A DNA stretch of 64,000 nucleotides from Apostichopus japonicus (Eukaryota > Echinodermata > Holothuroidea > Aspidochirotida > Stichopodidae): positions 21,728,960 to 21,792,959 of the forward strand of contig NC_092563.1 in assembly GCF_037975245.1 (NCBI RefSeq), in the 5' to 3' direction. Position 1 is the stretch's first letter. Each line of letters begins with the position of its first letter. The notes below the pieces were generated by a model. The model was given only the letters and a program-made list of their open reading frames with translations, had not been told where the DNA came from and searched no databases. This document shows, one piece after another, positions 1 to 13,100 of this stretch. Both the position numbers and the translations under genes were made by a program.

Positions 1-211
1 CCTTTGTTGGGGTTTTATCCTACCCCTTTTCCAACTTACTAACGCGTTTGTCTTGGAAATTCACCCAAAAAATAGAGAGAGGGGTTTATTCCATGGGATC
101 GCTCACGTAGTCGACAGCTCGTTGCAGCAAACGTTGAGCTTACACGTGTCAATCCAGGTGACTGCTTGGCCCCCCTCCTCTCATAACAAATATACAGCGC
201 GGGTATATTGT

Positions 212-300
212 CTTGGCAGTTTGCCAAGACTCTTCGAAGGCTTGTTTTCCTGGCACTTTGCCAAGCTTCGAGAACGTTCTCTTCTTGGCAGGTTGCCAAG
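212..300. promoter_or_regulatory. Three NFI-type palindromes, about 36 bp apart
   Basis: Three 17-bp imperfect palindromes lie at 212-228, 249-265 and 284-300. The first and third fit the nuclear factor I consensus TTGGC(N5)GCCAA exactly (spacers AGTTT and AGGTT); the middle one has CTGGC in the left half. The sites are seen directly; use by a transcription factor is inference, and no gene start is recognised nearby. Confidence 0.4.
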
Positions 301-689
301 GTACTAAGTAACGAGACTGTACTAGAATCGCTTCAGTTTGCGCATTTTAACATGCTCTGGAGGGGGTTCCACACGCTTTTTAAACAACAAAACATAAGCA
401 AGGTTTCAAACCTAGACATATGGCGATGAATTATAACGAGAGAGAAAAGTAATTAGCGAGGAGAATATGACCCATGAATGCCCAGGAAATCTATGTCATG
501 TCCTGGTTTCTGCTGGTACTCATTAAACACACATTCGGGATGTGTAATGATAAATGGTGTAGCGATTGCAGTGTCTTTCCGCAATTGATTCGAACCTGTC
601 GTCGCAGCTCAAGCTGCTAGTTCCGGGGGGCAACACTCCCCTGATGAAAGAGACTCTTCCCCCTCTTGGAGGCGGGATTAACTTTCAGG

Positions 690-1760
690 CTGGGGATAAG
701 TAAATCTCCGTTTGCCGTGGGAACCTCGCTCCAGCCGGCTCTCCTTTCGGATTGGGCGTTTGCCCTTACTACCCCGTTCTGGGGGCCCAGCAGTTGTTGA
801 TCTCATCGGTTCCCGGCTCCGGGACCGACTCCTGGGATCCGGAGTGGAACCTCGGTTCCGCACTCCCTGTGAGGTCTCGCTGGAGCCGTGGTCTCGTCGG
901 ACCCGGGCCCCCGGAGCCCATCTCTGTGTGCGTACCTAGCCGGGTACCACTCCTCTCGACCCGGACATTCTGTCCATTCCGGTCGGAATTTCAAATGGGC
1001 TATTTGTTGGCCTTGAGCCTTGCCCTTGCCTTCCCCCTTGGTCATAGAATCCGGACGGTGCCGGGACCTTGGGGGGCAATATCTCTTTCTCCTCTCTCTC
1101 TCTCTCCTCCGGCCTCTCTCGCCGGACTCGGGCTCCCGGAGCCTATCTCTGTGTGCGTACCACTCCGGGTACCACTCTCCTCGACCCGGACATTCTGTCC
1201 GTTCCGGTCGGAACTTCTAATGGGCTTTTTATTGGCCTTGAGCCTAGCCTTCCTTGGGTCGGAGGGGAACGTCTGTTCCGGGCTCCCTCTGAGGTCTCGC
1301 CGGACCCTGGCTCTCCGGAGCCCCTCTCTTTGCGCGCACCACAACGGGTGCCGCTCTCTGCGACCCGGACGGACTGTCCGCTCTGGCCGTCTTTGTCATG
1401 GGCTTTTGGTTGGCCTTGAGCCTTGCCCTTGCCCTAGCCCTTGGTGGTACATCCGGACAACGCCGGCACCTTGGGAGGCAAAATCTTTATCTCTCTCTCT
1501 CTCACATGGGCTTTTGGTTGGCCTTGAGCCTTGCCCTAGCCCTTGGTGGTACATCCGGACAGCGCCGGCACCTTGGGTGGCAAAATCCCCATCTCTCTCT
1601 CTCTCTTCTCCGGCCCTCTCCTGGCCTCTCTCCATCTCAACTCCCACCAACTCTCTCACTTCCTCTTCATCTCCTGTCTCTCCTCCGATTCCCTCCAGGG
1701 GAACTGTGGGTTCGGTGATAGATCTAACCTGTCCCGGCCTGCTAGCCAGGTGTCGATGTG
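690..1760. repeat. GC-rich degenerate tandem repeat tract
   Basis: A tract much richer in GC than its surroundings is built from repeated cassettes. The phrase TTGGCCTTGAGCCT recurs near 1005, 1231, 1408 and 1517, and a CCGGAGCC-containing phrase recurs near 912, 1137 and 1315, giving periods of about 226, 177 and 109 bp. CT-rich runs separate the units. Plus-strand frame 752-1795 stays open for 347 codons, but the product is a Leu/Ser/Pro-rich translation of the repeat with no domain, and other frames are also long, so it is not called as a gene. A transposon end or a local satellite are both possible. Confidence 0.6.
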
Positions 1761-1859
1761 CTGCCACTGTCTGGTGTGAAAACAAAACAGACTAGACAGA
1801 GGTCTCGGAACAGTTCACACATTTAAGGTGGCTTCGAGACATGTCTGAGAAACCCATGT

Positions 1860-2960
1860 TAAAGAGAGACTAACGGCGAATAGTCTAACGTATCAAACGG
1901 AACGACTATAAGGAGGAAGTAGGGTGGGAGTATGCTAACAGAGAGTAAAGTTACGTGACAAAAACAACGCGCCCCGCTAGAGGCTCGCGGCTTACAAGGT
2001 ACGCTACAATAGTGAAAAACTTCCCACACTTAGAAGCGAACACGTAACTAGAATACAAGAAGGAAAAGGACGAAGCATGTATACAAGGGAGAGAACCCCT
2101 CTATCCGCGTACAGAGCGGGAAGGGAGGAACAAGGCTACGAGATACGCCCCAAGTGAAACTCCCGACACTTAGGAGGCGCACGAGTAGCGAAACCCATGG
2201 AGAAACATGAAAATAAGTACAAATATATGAAGGTTCAAACAAGAAACAACAACAACGTAATCGAACCGCCTAACCGCCTAGTATTGGATAGGAGTTCGCG
2301 GCTTACAAGATACGTTACAAGGAGAACACTTCCGACATATGGAAGCAACGTAACTAAACATATATGCATCGAAAAACTTGTAAAAAGGACGAAACATGTA
2401 TATAAGGGAGAGAACCCCCTAACCGCGAACCAGCGGAGGGGGGAACAAGGCTACGAGGTACACCCCAAGTCATGAGACTCAGGGAGCGCACGTAGCAACA
2501 ACTGGAGGAAACATGAAAATATACAACAATATATGAAATCAAGGATACTCCCGTCTTAACATGAAAAACAACGAAACGAGCCGACTATCTCGACTAGTTA
2601 GGAGATAACGGAACGTGGCTACAACTACGCTACAAGTGAAAACCCACACTGAAAGCGTAAAATTAACGAAGTACATGAAAGCAAAACATCTTATGCCTAA
2701 GTAAGAAAGGCTGAAACACATGTACATACGGAAAAACATGCCTATCCGCGTAAACAAGGCGGTATAGGCAACGCTACAAATTACGCTACAAGGGGAAAAC
2801 CCACACAAAAGCGTAAGAAGTAACGAAGGTACATGAAACAAGCAAAACATCTTAATTTTGAAAGTAAGAAAAGCTGAAACATGTACATACGAAAATATAT
2901 GCCTATCCGCGTAAACAAGGCGGTATAGGCAACGAACGAAGTAGTCTCGCAGAGCTACTA
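1860..2960. repeat. Degenerate satellite-like tandem repeat, about 155/315 bp
   Basis: Related blocks recur: GGCTACGAGRTACRCCCCAAGT near 2131 and 2449, a block ending in ACATGTATAYAAGGGAGAGA near 2075 and 2394, and CGCTACAA...AAAACCCACAC near 2625 and 2780. Full units are about 315 bp, with half-units of about 155 bp. The phrase CCTATCCGCGTAAACAAGGC occurs twice near the right end. No coding potential was recognised. The divergence suggests an old array. Confidence 0.55.
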
Positions 2961-5536
2961 CCTGTTACCCTAAAAACGTTACGTAAGAAAAAACGAACGC
3001 ATGGGCGAGAGTGTACACTAAAAACAGCCCCCAAAAACACCCTTCCCTACAAGAAAAGGATACTTATCAGGCTGGAAAAGATCCTTGGAAGTGCAGAAGT
3101 CCTGATAGGAAACTTCTAGAGTATAAATCCAAGGTAATCCGGGCGAATTTCGCGAAAATTTTTCTAACTCCGAAAAACACATTGAGACACTTTGTGGGTA
3201 GAAAAATGAAGGAAGGCCATTAGGGCCAATGAGGGTGTACAGTGTTAAAAGATTACCAGGGCATTCTAGACACGGTAGAATGCGGTGCATAGGTTGTGGG
3301 GAGACAGGTAAGTGGGGAACGAAGTAAATGTGGAAATATCGCTGGCAATACATGCATGGCAGAACAGTAGATGCCTGTATCTGCAACTGTGTTGCAGGGA
3401 GAGCGCTTGTGGAGGGAACAAGTGGAAAGATCAATTTTGTTTTTCTTTAGAGACACACTTAAGGCAAACCTGCTGCAGTTGACTGAGCCAGGTACCATTC
3501 TGAATTTTTCTATTTTACCAGAAGAGTTAAACATGAGATTATATTTGGTGCGAATACGTCCTTCTCCTCCATGATCCCCCCTCTCACTCCCCCACTATCT
3601 TCTCTCTCACACCCCTTAGAGCAACAACACACTGCCAGGGTATAAATCTGCATGTTGAACTGGTTATTTCTACTTGAGAGCAGAACAGTTGTTTTCATAT
3701 ACCATAAAAAATTAAAAAAAAGATATGTAAATCTCACCCATTGTTTGGGCATAATTTACAAGTCACAATATTTACAGGTCGTAGCTTACCCATGCAGTTA
3801 CCCATCTACCTGCCGATTAGCTGGTAACATTTTAGCACTGTGCCCACCCCCCCCCCTCCCACCCTTGCTGGACTTTCTTCACTTCCACTGACATTGGATG
3901 ATACTCAACCATCAACTAAAATGCACCACTAAACCTGTGTGACCCCCCCCCCACCCTACAAGAAAATTACAAAAAAAAACAGACATTTTGATGTGCACTT
4001 CAAGATTTCCTTGAATTACTTAAAGCAGAGCTGTTGTGCTCAAGTTGTCAAACATCTTTTAGTTTTACCAAAATTACAGAGTCACAAGTAAATAAGTTGT
4101 AACATTACTTGAGATTCATTCTTCTTTCCTTTTCTTTTTTTGCTAACACTGAAAAATCACTTTCCTTGTTCATCTACTGTACTGAACTGCAGATTTTTGC
4201 TAATGGGATTTCAGTATCTCCTGCTACTGGAAAATTATCTGAGACTGAAACGGATGCAAAATGCTGCTTTTAGTCAGTGTGTGGCTGCAAAACCATGACT
4301 TTGCGTCACAACATTCATTTGTTCAAAATCACTCCTGAACAGGATGAGACGAACGCTTTGTTACCTCTGTACATATAAACAAGCAGCCAATTGTCCAAGG
4401 TTTGAGGGAAAATATTTCTTTTACTTAATTTTCATATTACACCCCTTCCCCCCCCCCCCAAAAAAAAAACACAAATGAAATGACAGAGACTTCCATAACT
4501 TCATATGAATTCATAAAAAGGAAGTGCATTGACATCAGAGGCTTATCAATCAGAGTGGCTGGATTACTTAGTCTATCAATTGAGTTACTATCACTGACTC
4601 ATAAAACAATATAGTTAACCATTTTGGCTGACTACTAATGTAATGTTCAACTAAATGGCTGTACTTGACATCATATCATAAATTACATTGATTAAAAATG
4701 CCAAACGTTTGTTATTTAAGTTAAGAGTGTACTATTAATATCAATTTAAATATGCACAGAGTACTAAAACTTGTTAGATCATAATGAGGGTTACAGGCTT
4801 ATTTCCTGGTTACCGCAAGTCCCATCCATGTTCACAATATATGTTCACATTAGATTTACGGGCACCATGCAGGTACTGTGCACTACCGTAAGCATTACAA
4901 CCTGATCATCTGAGACGATCACACACACACACATACATACATACCTGCGTTAACAATATAAGCCAATTTGCTCTTTATGATCAAGAGTTATGGCTACCCT
5001 CGCAATGATACAGAGCGTAGGCAGAACATCAAGTATGTCAGTGGGCGGAAGTTTCTGTCCCAGAAGAATTGTTGACAATCCAGCTTGACTGGTTAATGAA
5101 TGACTGTGTACTTTGAAGTTTTTGCTTTACCATCAGGTTTTCATCCTATAATTAACCCTTTCATACTTAACTTCTCTTTTTTTAACTGATGAGTGCTTTA
5201 AACATACATAAAGAAATCACAAAGGACACTAGAAGGAAGAGAGAAAGCAAACAATTTCAGGAGCAGAAAGTTAAAACCAAACCTTTGCTGATTGATGACA
5301 TCTCTATCATTATCATCATCATCATTTTGTAAACCTTTACTCTGAAATGATAACTTCTGTCACATTAGTCAAAGAACTTGAAAGAAGGGCAAGAATATCA
5401 AGATTTTTCTAAAAAATTAATCTCATTCTGAGAGCAGTGATGGTTGCAATTCATATCTAAATTTATCGTACTCATCAAGATATATGCAAACAATCCACCA
5501 ATTCCAGTCATCTTTTAAGTACACAAAATTGTACTT

Positions 5537-5870
5537 TTTCATAAAAGAATGAGCTATTAAGGATTCCTTCTAGCCACCAAACTGGTGTACTACAGTACAC
5601 TTGAAATTAACCTTACCTATACTAGGAAATCCTCCTTATCTCTAGCTAGCACTTACAGTACCTTTGACCTTAGCTAGATACAACTGCCATGAGAGACTAT
5701 ACTTCTTCATAAAAGAATGAGCTTTTAAGGATTCCTTCTAGCCACCAAACTGGTGTACTACAGTACACTTGAAATTAACCTCACCTATAAGCTAGGAAAT
5801 CCACCTAATCTATAGCTACTGTAGCACTTACCTTTGACCTTGGCTAGATACAACTGCCATGAGAGACTGT
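5537..5870. repeat. Tandem duplication, unit about 169 bp
   Basis: A block beginning TTCATAAAAGAATGAGC and containing CCAAACTGGTGTACTACAG occurs twice head to tail, at 5537-5705 and 5706-5870, with a few substitutions and small indels. It lies in the phosphatase intron and has no coding content. Confidence 0.85.
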
Positions 5871-5964
5871 TGTTGAACCATAATGTAGCTAATGTGTTGA
5901 TATTTGTGTTGTTTTGAAATATAACAGGTTTTTCTTAAAACATGGAAATACTTTGTGGTCCCAG

Positions 5965-6535
5965 GATAACAGCTCTATGATGGTGCCAGGGGATAACAGC
6001 TCTATGATGGTACCAGTAGATAACAGCTCTCTGGTGGTACCAGTAGATAACAGCTCTTTGAACCACAGGATACCATCTCTCTGGTGGCTGTAGCATATAA
6101 CAACTCTCTGATCACACTAGGATTAAAGAACTCTTTGGTGGCTCCAAGGGGAAACTGCTCTCTGTTTGAAACAGGGGCTAACAGCTCTCTGGTGGTACCA
6201 GTAGATAACAGCTCTTTGAACCACAGGATACCATCTCTCTGGTGGCTGTAGCATATAACAACTCTCTGATCACACCAGGATTAAAGAACTCTTTGGTGGC
6301 TCCAAGGGGAAACTGCTCTCTGTTTGAAACAGGGGCTAACAGCTCTCTGGTGGTACCAGTAGATAACAGCTCTCTGGAGGCACCAGGGCATACAGTATAA
6401 CATCTCACATTCGGACCAGCAGATAAAAAAATCTGTACTGGCACCAAGGTATCCAGGCTACCCTGGTGGCACCCAGGGATATGGGCTCTTTGGTGGCACC
6501 AAGGCATGTGGGCTCTCTGGTGGCACTAATACAAC
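5965..6535. repeat. Minisatellite with about 33-bp units and a 158-bp higher-order copy
   Basis: Units of the form GATAACAGCTCTCTGGTGGTACCAGTA repeat with variation. A multi-unit block starting near 6023 is copied almost exactly at 6181, giving a 158-bp higher-order period. Minus-strand frame 6178-6507 is open for 109 codons only because of the repeat and is not called as a gene. Confidence 0.8.
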
Positions 6536-7049
6536 AAACTAATGTTATATAGCCAACTATGACACTATGACAGTATCATCTATAAATGCAGCCTGAATTT
6601 TCTCACTACAGTGGCAGAATGTAATGACAACAACTACATGGTAATTAATTCTATTCTACCAACCTTTCAAAATTTATCACCTGCTTATTAGGCCGCCTAA
6701 AAATAGCTGATTCTAAGAGCGAGTCCAATCCATACCAGTCGCAACAATCAGAGATGCGGCTGGGATTCCAATCAAAATCCGATGTATGCCATATTTCAAA
6801 ATATATCCAGAAAGTTTACTGACATTGATACACATTATTTAATGATCAAATAAGGTACACTGTTCTAAGTTTAAAGATAATCTGTGAGACATAAACAGTA
6901 CCATATCACCTTAAGTGCATTGCTGAATTGAGGGAGATATATTACTATAAACAAAGGAAAGTACAGATGTAGCGAAGGATACAGGCAGGGCAGGAGCGAA
7001 GTAAGTAACAGTGAATACCTAAAAGACGAAAAAAAAAAAAAAAACCAAC

Positions 7050-7150
7050 CTGGGCAAGAATGTATTTTCTATTGGCCTCTGGAACCTCCACCAAACTTGC
7101 ATTGATGTAGTCACTGTCCCCTTTCTCCAGCTTGACACGACTATGGTCAT
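7050..7150 (-). CDS. PTPN1/2: Phosphatase coding exon 3 (DYINAS motif)
   Basis: The acceptor is AATCCACAG and the donor CAG/GTTGGT, followed by a T-run on the coding strand. Phase 1 in, 0 out. It encodes DHSRVKL, DYINAS and YILAQ. No continuation exon is seen to its left. Confidence 0.92.
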
Positions 7151-10100
7151 CTGTGGATTATGGAATTGAAAAAGACCGGTTGGTGAGAGTGAAAGCCTCC
7201 AAGTAAGGACTTCTGAATGAACCTGTCATAGATCAGTTATCACTGTACATAAACTGATCAATTTAATATCACTGATACTGTACAGTACATCCATGGACTG
7301 GTTCCCTTTACTCCCTCCTGGACCAGCGATCAACACTAAGCTGGCAATCCAGTGCTATTGTGCCACAATATCAGAGCATAAAGGATGACCCTAGGCAGAA
7401 TACGATATGTGCTAGTCTTCGAGAAAAGGGCAAAATGTTGCCAAGTCTGTACAGTTCAAAGAGCCACAAATAGTCAAACTTATCACTTTTATATGCACCT
7501 GTCAAATGACCATGGCATCAACAAAGTTCAAAATACAACTTTTTGTTTATGTGCCTGTTGGCAAAGTCATAGAACATATATCAGCTTACATGATTTCACT
7601 GAATAACACTACCCAGGCCAGAGTGTTAATCTTGGGAAGGTTCTCAAAATACTTTAGTACAATGTTTATAGGAACAATAAAATCAACCCAACATTTACAA
7701 TCAGCGTTGTGCGGTAGAGCAAATTTCACACAACCGGTCGTGTTGCAACATCAATCCCAGTATCGTAACTTCTACCGGGATTTTCCTCAACATTTCATCT
7801 ACGGTTCAAAGCACTCAAGTGCTGAGACTGTCAAATGTTATTCATTCGTTGGTATAGCCTCTGCCAACTACATACTCTTACAGACGGTTTTCAATAAAGA
7901 CAGATCCAAAATAACATGCTACTGTATATTTGGGCCCTCATTTTTTAACATACACTTTCAAAAAGGAAAGCAAACGTAGGAAAACAGCACCCCACACCAC
8001 AGGCCGGGAAAAAGGGGGTAACACGGGAACCTGGTTCCCGGGATATTTTAGTAACTCACAGGAAATTTTGGAGCAGAGATAAAAAAAGAAATCTTTGTCA
8101 CTTGCAGGAAATTTTGGAGCAGAGATAAAAAAATAAAAAACAGACAGCAAAAACATGAAGAAGGAAGAAGAAAGAAAGAAAGATGGAAAGGGAAAAATGA
8201 AAAGTGTTACTATTTGAAATAAAGAAAAGAAAACACGTTTATTTCTGGTTTCTGTGTTCTTAGTTTGAATAATATCTGATCAAGTTACGTACTGGCCTAG
8301 ACCTATATATTAACGAATCAACTTTTCACGTAGTAATTTGGACCTAGGCTACACCAAATATCGAACGTTACTTGGGCTCAGCATGTAACGGGACTTCAAA
8401 GTTATTCTGAAATTTTTGTTATTTATTTTTCCTTCAAACGATGATTGTGAAGGTTCCCATGTACAAAATCTTACCCTTATGCATTTCACCTCATTGTTAT
8501 TATAATTATAACGATTTAATAAATTTTGGGCCAAAACCGCAGGGAGTATATCCAGTTTAAATCCATCTTCACAAGTTCTCAAAAATTAAACAAGTAGCCA
8601 AAGATTACTATAAATGACACCGTGGAACCCTCCGCAATAATAAACGAGCCCATTCCATTACAGCATCGAATCTCAAGTCACATGTTGCTTCTTTTTGTTT
8701 GTTTAAGTCCTTGCTCGTTAAGTTACTAAAACTCAAGACAAATTAGAGAAATTTGTTACAGCTACTTAAATTCAACAGAGATTCAATGGGATTCAATGCA
8801 ATGTCTAGTGCTTACTATACTTTACTTGTACAGCACCACACTGCATATTTTAACTACTAAGTACTACTGACCAGTGTTGTTGCATCCTTCATCTAACAGG
8901 TGTGAGTTGATAACCTGCAAAGTTTTACTTCCTTGTCTTATTTAATACTGTATGTGCCAGTGAGTAAATTAATTAATGAGAGCAGCACTACAGTATCAAA
9001 TTTATGTATACAGAGAAGAATACCATGCAGCGTCGCTCTAAAACACTGTGCTGTACATAGCAAGTTACCTTGAGAAACAAAAAGGTTCTTGTACTTGAAA
9101 AATTACTGATGGAAGCAGCCTGGATGGAAGAATAATAATTATTTGAGTTTCTAACTTTCAGTGGAAAAAGACTACGCCTCTCCCCAAGATGTGATTTTTC
9201 GATCTGTAAAGCCATCACTTCCTTGGAAAAGTCAATGATATGGTTATTTAAAGACAGTACTGTCTATAAACAAACATCTGTATGTATGTTATAATGTACG
9301 TAGCTCAATGTAACTCTGACAGTTGAGAGGCCTCACAAAGCCAAGCAGTAGTACCATATGGCATGCTACCTCCTTCTGTTCTGGTCAGAGATACTGTAGG
9401 AAATGAATGTTTATTTTACCATTTTCCCATGTGGTAACTTTGTCTCAATGAAACCCAAATTTAACGCTTCCTCCTTTTATAAACTTGACCTGATTCATTC
9501 TTCTGCTGAAGAAGGGGAAGTGCTTGTTAGAGATGTGTTACAGTAACTGCTACTCATTTCCATGATAATGACCTATCTAGTACACCAGCAATGTTGTAAA
9601 ATTATTCTAGTCACTCCAAAATCAAGGGTTGGGGTAATTTTAACAGCCTGCCAGAGGATTCCTGCCATGATATTTACACAAAGGGTTTGAAGGACCAGAG
9701 ATTAAGCATTAAAGCCTTTGACAAGTACTCTGGTGAGGGTAATGACAAGGAATGGGAGGGGTGGTTGGGGTGGGATGTACAGCATCCACCCCTTCCGTGC
9801 ACTCTTTTTTTTTCTTTTCACTGTATCTCACTGAATAAAAACATCTTGGCAAGAATAATCCTGTTCCCAATAATATAAATGAACACGACATTCGTAAATT
9901 TTACTACGGAAATTGGTTGGGTTAATTTCTGATACTGGCAATGACCAAAGAATTTTAGGCCAGGGAACAAAAACAGTGATCATCTACATTCTCACAAACT
10001 TGTGAAAGCAGCTACAACCGCAATAGATTGATTAAATGCTATATCATTCCTTTGTAGTGTGAAGCCCCTACTACTGTAAGTTACAATTTTTTTTATATTT

Positions 10101-13100
10101 ATATATACTGTATTTATTGATCTCGAAAGAAATGCAAGAAAAACCTCAAGTCATTCTGTAATTGAAGGGAAATACAAATCGACTGTTGATCAGACTTGTC
10201 CTTCCTGTTTTGTAACTAAATTGGTACTTTCCTTGTGGGCGGCGCTTACAGTACATTTCCTTTCAACATGACTTGTAGAACTGTTTATCTCCACTAAAGA
10301 CACAAAATAAGAAGTCTCGATTGATTCAATGTCGACATGTGCAAGGAACAGTTTGAACGATTTGAGGGAACCAATGTTAGATCCTACGTTGAACAGGAAT
10401 TTGACTCAACTTTAATGTGATAGTAATACATGATGTACAGTGAACCTTAATAACTCTTGGAAATTGGTACCTACAGTACATATACACACTAGAATATATA
10501 GTATCATGAAAGCACAATGAACAGAACCAAGCAAAACACTCAACAACTGACCGAATAACACTCTAATCTCAAAAGAGACTTGAAAATCACCACGGTTAAG
10601 GGTGTACAGTACGTATTGATTACTTGCTATATTATATAGCAAAATGTTAGGCAAAAATGACCAAATTTGATATGTCAAGGTTTCACAAAGGTTTACACTG
10701 TAAGTACTGTAGAAAGAGTCAAAGTTCTATTCAAGTCCTTCTTTGACGTTGTTTACGTTTGCTCATCTGGGCTGTTTATTTTTTCACTTGCAACCAGGGG
10801 TTTAGGCAGCCAGTCGTCCAGCCGTCTTAGGAACGGGCAATTTTTCGCAAAATGATGGCCTATTTTTCCGTGCACGATTGCAAAATATATACAGTATGAA
10901 GCAGTGCAAAGTTTTCTGAAGATTCTGAAGAAAACATCTGGGGCTCTGGGCTAAACATGTGAGTGACATTTCATATTTTACTTTACCTGTTTGAAAATTG
11001 TTTTTTGACTTTAGTAAGCTGATTTGTTTTTAAAAAATACCAAATTCTTTAAAGGCAACTAATAGAAAATGATCAAAAGGTCACTCCAAAATTAGCTATC
11101 TGTTTGGATATTTTCCAGTGGACATGTATCCATGGATCTCTACCAAATTTGATCTCAACTAATAACTTGTGACCTTGGTGGTTACCACTGACCTGAAATC
11201 CTGTAACCTACAATGAGATATATTCAGTACTTTACCCACTAGCGTGCTTGTTGAGTATCTACTGACCAAAAATGACATCTAGCCCCTTAAAGACCAAATA
11301 TGGAGGCAATTTTTTTTTTTTTGAAGTTTTCCATTAATTTAGGAGTTTACATACCCATAATCAATATGTGTAAAAAATAATCTTCGAAAACCTACTATAA
11401 CCCATCAAAAACGACCACGAAAATGGACATTTTGGGTAGTCACGTGACATGAACCTCTGGAATGTCTGGAAACAGAGATTGACCCAAAGGAGCCTCTGGT
11501 CACCGTGTGACGTCAACGTTTGTATACCGCGAAAATCAAACGCTGATATAGGCACTGTTTGTACACAGATAGGGAACAATTGTACTGTTTTTGACTTCCA
11601 ATTTCGAGCGTTTGGAAAGCTGTTAGCTTAAAACAAGAACACATGAAGGTTAACAACAAGTTTTAAGACAATTATAAGCAGAAATTTTAGTTAAAATTGC
11701 TTATTTTATTAGCAAAATTTCCACTCAAATGGAGGCATCTTTTACATAGCGTAGCGTCAATAGGTCCGTACGGTACAATATACTTACATAGTACTTACTC
11801 GTTTTAATATCCAAAAGTATACAAGCACAGAAAAAGTATCCTGTCAATAAACAAATTTAGCAGTGAATATCCTAATCCACATTTCTTGTTCAATCCTGGG
11901 CGAAAAACTACCGTGAGTCTGTGTAATTCCATAGAGTTAGGTCTAGTTGAAACAGGCCTTGACCAGTACTAACATCCCACAATCACAAGACAGTCACTAA
12001 CGAAATAAAACGTCCGATCGCTACATACTACCGTTTTTATTCAACTCCTTGGACCATGCAGATGTCGGAATAAACAGAACGGACAATATTACACATGTAT
12101 CACGAACTCACGATACTAGAATACAACAAATGAAATAGATAAATCCTAACATGGCTATTTACACATGCTCAGTGTTCTCCACTACCGGTTTTGTCCGGGC
12201 GCGCCGCCCGGACAAAATTTGAAAAGGCTGGCTAGCGCCCGGACATAAAGCTACCGCCCGGACGAAAAACTCGGCCGCCCGGACAAAAAAAAATACACTG
12301 GCACCTCGTCAAACATTTTCTAAAAGTCACTCATATTCTTTAAGAGTGACGAATTTGATCGAAACTACATGTTTTGTTTCTGCCGCGGCCGCGACGATTT
12401 ACAAAACTGTCGATAATACTCGATATTATGAAACAAACTACGTTTGGCAAAGCCCCGTTTCTAGAATGCCTAACAATGAACAGCGTGCACGATCCGTACA
12501 TCAGTTTACAACTGCAGTGTTTAACCCTACTTAAATATCACGGTAGGCTGGCTTCATGTGTTTCGAGTTTTCCAAGGTACCTTGCAAAACAACCCCCTGT
12601 CTAACACCTGTTTTTTAACATTTTTGGCACGTTTCCAAAAAAACTTTTCATGGAGTAAACTATTTTGGCTCCACTGTATAATTAGTTAGGTCAGTCAGTA
12701 AAGGATCGGTAAAGTTATGCGAAATATTATCTTATACGTTCAAGAAAAGTAGGTAAATATCCCCGTAACATTAGGGTAAGTAAAACACACCTCAAGCCAA
12801 CTGACTCCTTCGCATGAACAAAACAATCTATTCCCCATGATACACCAGGCACAGTCTATACCATACAGACATAGCACGATATCAAGGCCTCAATAGCTAC
12901 AGTACAGTATGGCCATCTTTATGAAAGCAAAACGTGCAATCCCATGTTTTAGGCCACTTGGCATGATTAACTAAATGCTAAATATTGTTTCCATGTCCTT
13001 GTAGAGAACGTCAACTTCGCAAAATACAATTTAAGTTGTGTTTTTGTTGTTACGTGAGATCCGTAACCGACGAAGTGGTTAGGCTATTTACTATACACTT

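Larger units (their letters stand above)
3000..7049. other. Non-coding stretch with repeats; phosphatase intron 3 continuing off the left edge
   Basis: No exon was recognised here. It lies downstream of the third phosphatase coding exon on the minus strand, and the next expected exon (starting GPL in this family) was not found anywhere from 1 to 7049, so this is read as intron. A short block at 3287-3331 (TTGTGGGGAGACAGGTAAG...GAAGTAAAT) recurs at 49714-49757. A (CA)n/(TACA)n tract sits near 4920-4950. Confidence 0.5.

Noticed and set aside
580-600. Minus-strand GGTTCGAATC resembling a tRNA B-box
   Set aside because: The flanks do not form a T-stem and there is no A-box at the right distance.
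752-1795. 347-codon plus-strand frame
   Set aside because: It is a translation of GC-rich tandem repeats, with no domain and long frames on other strands as well.
3018-3434. 138-codon minus-strand frame
   Set aside because: Composition and lack of any motif suggest chance; it does not contain the missing phosphatase exons.
7506-7979. 157-codon plus-strand frame in the phosphatase intron
   Set aside because: No recognisable domain, no splice partners and antisense to the gene; likely chance.
11361-11631. Opposed frames in the left arm of the THAP-type element
   Set aside because: They fall in the inverted repeat arm and show no transposase or other motif.
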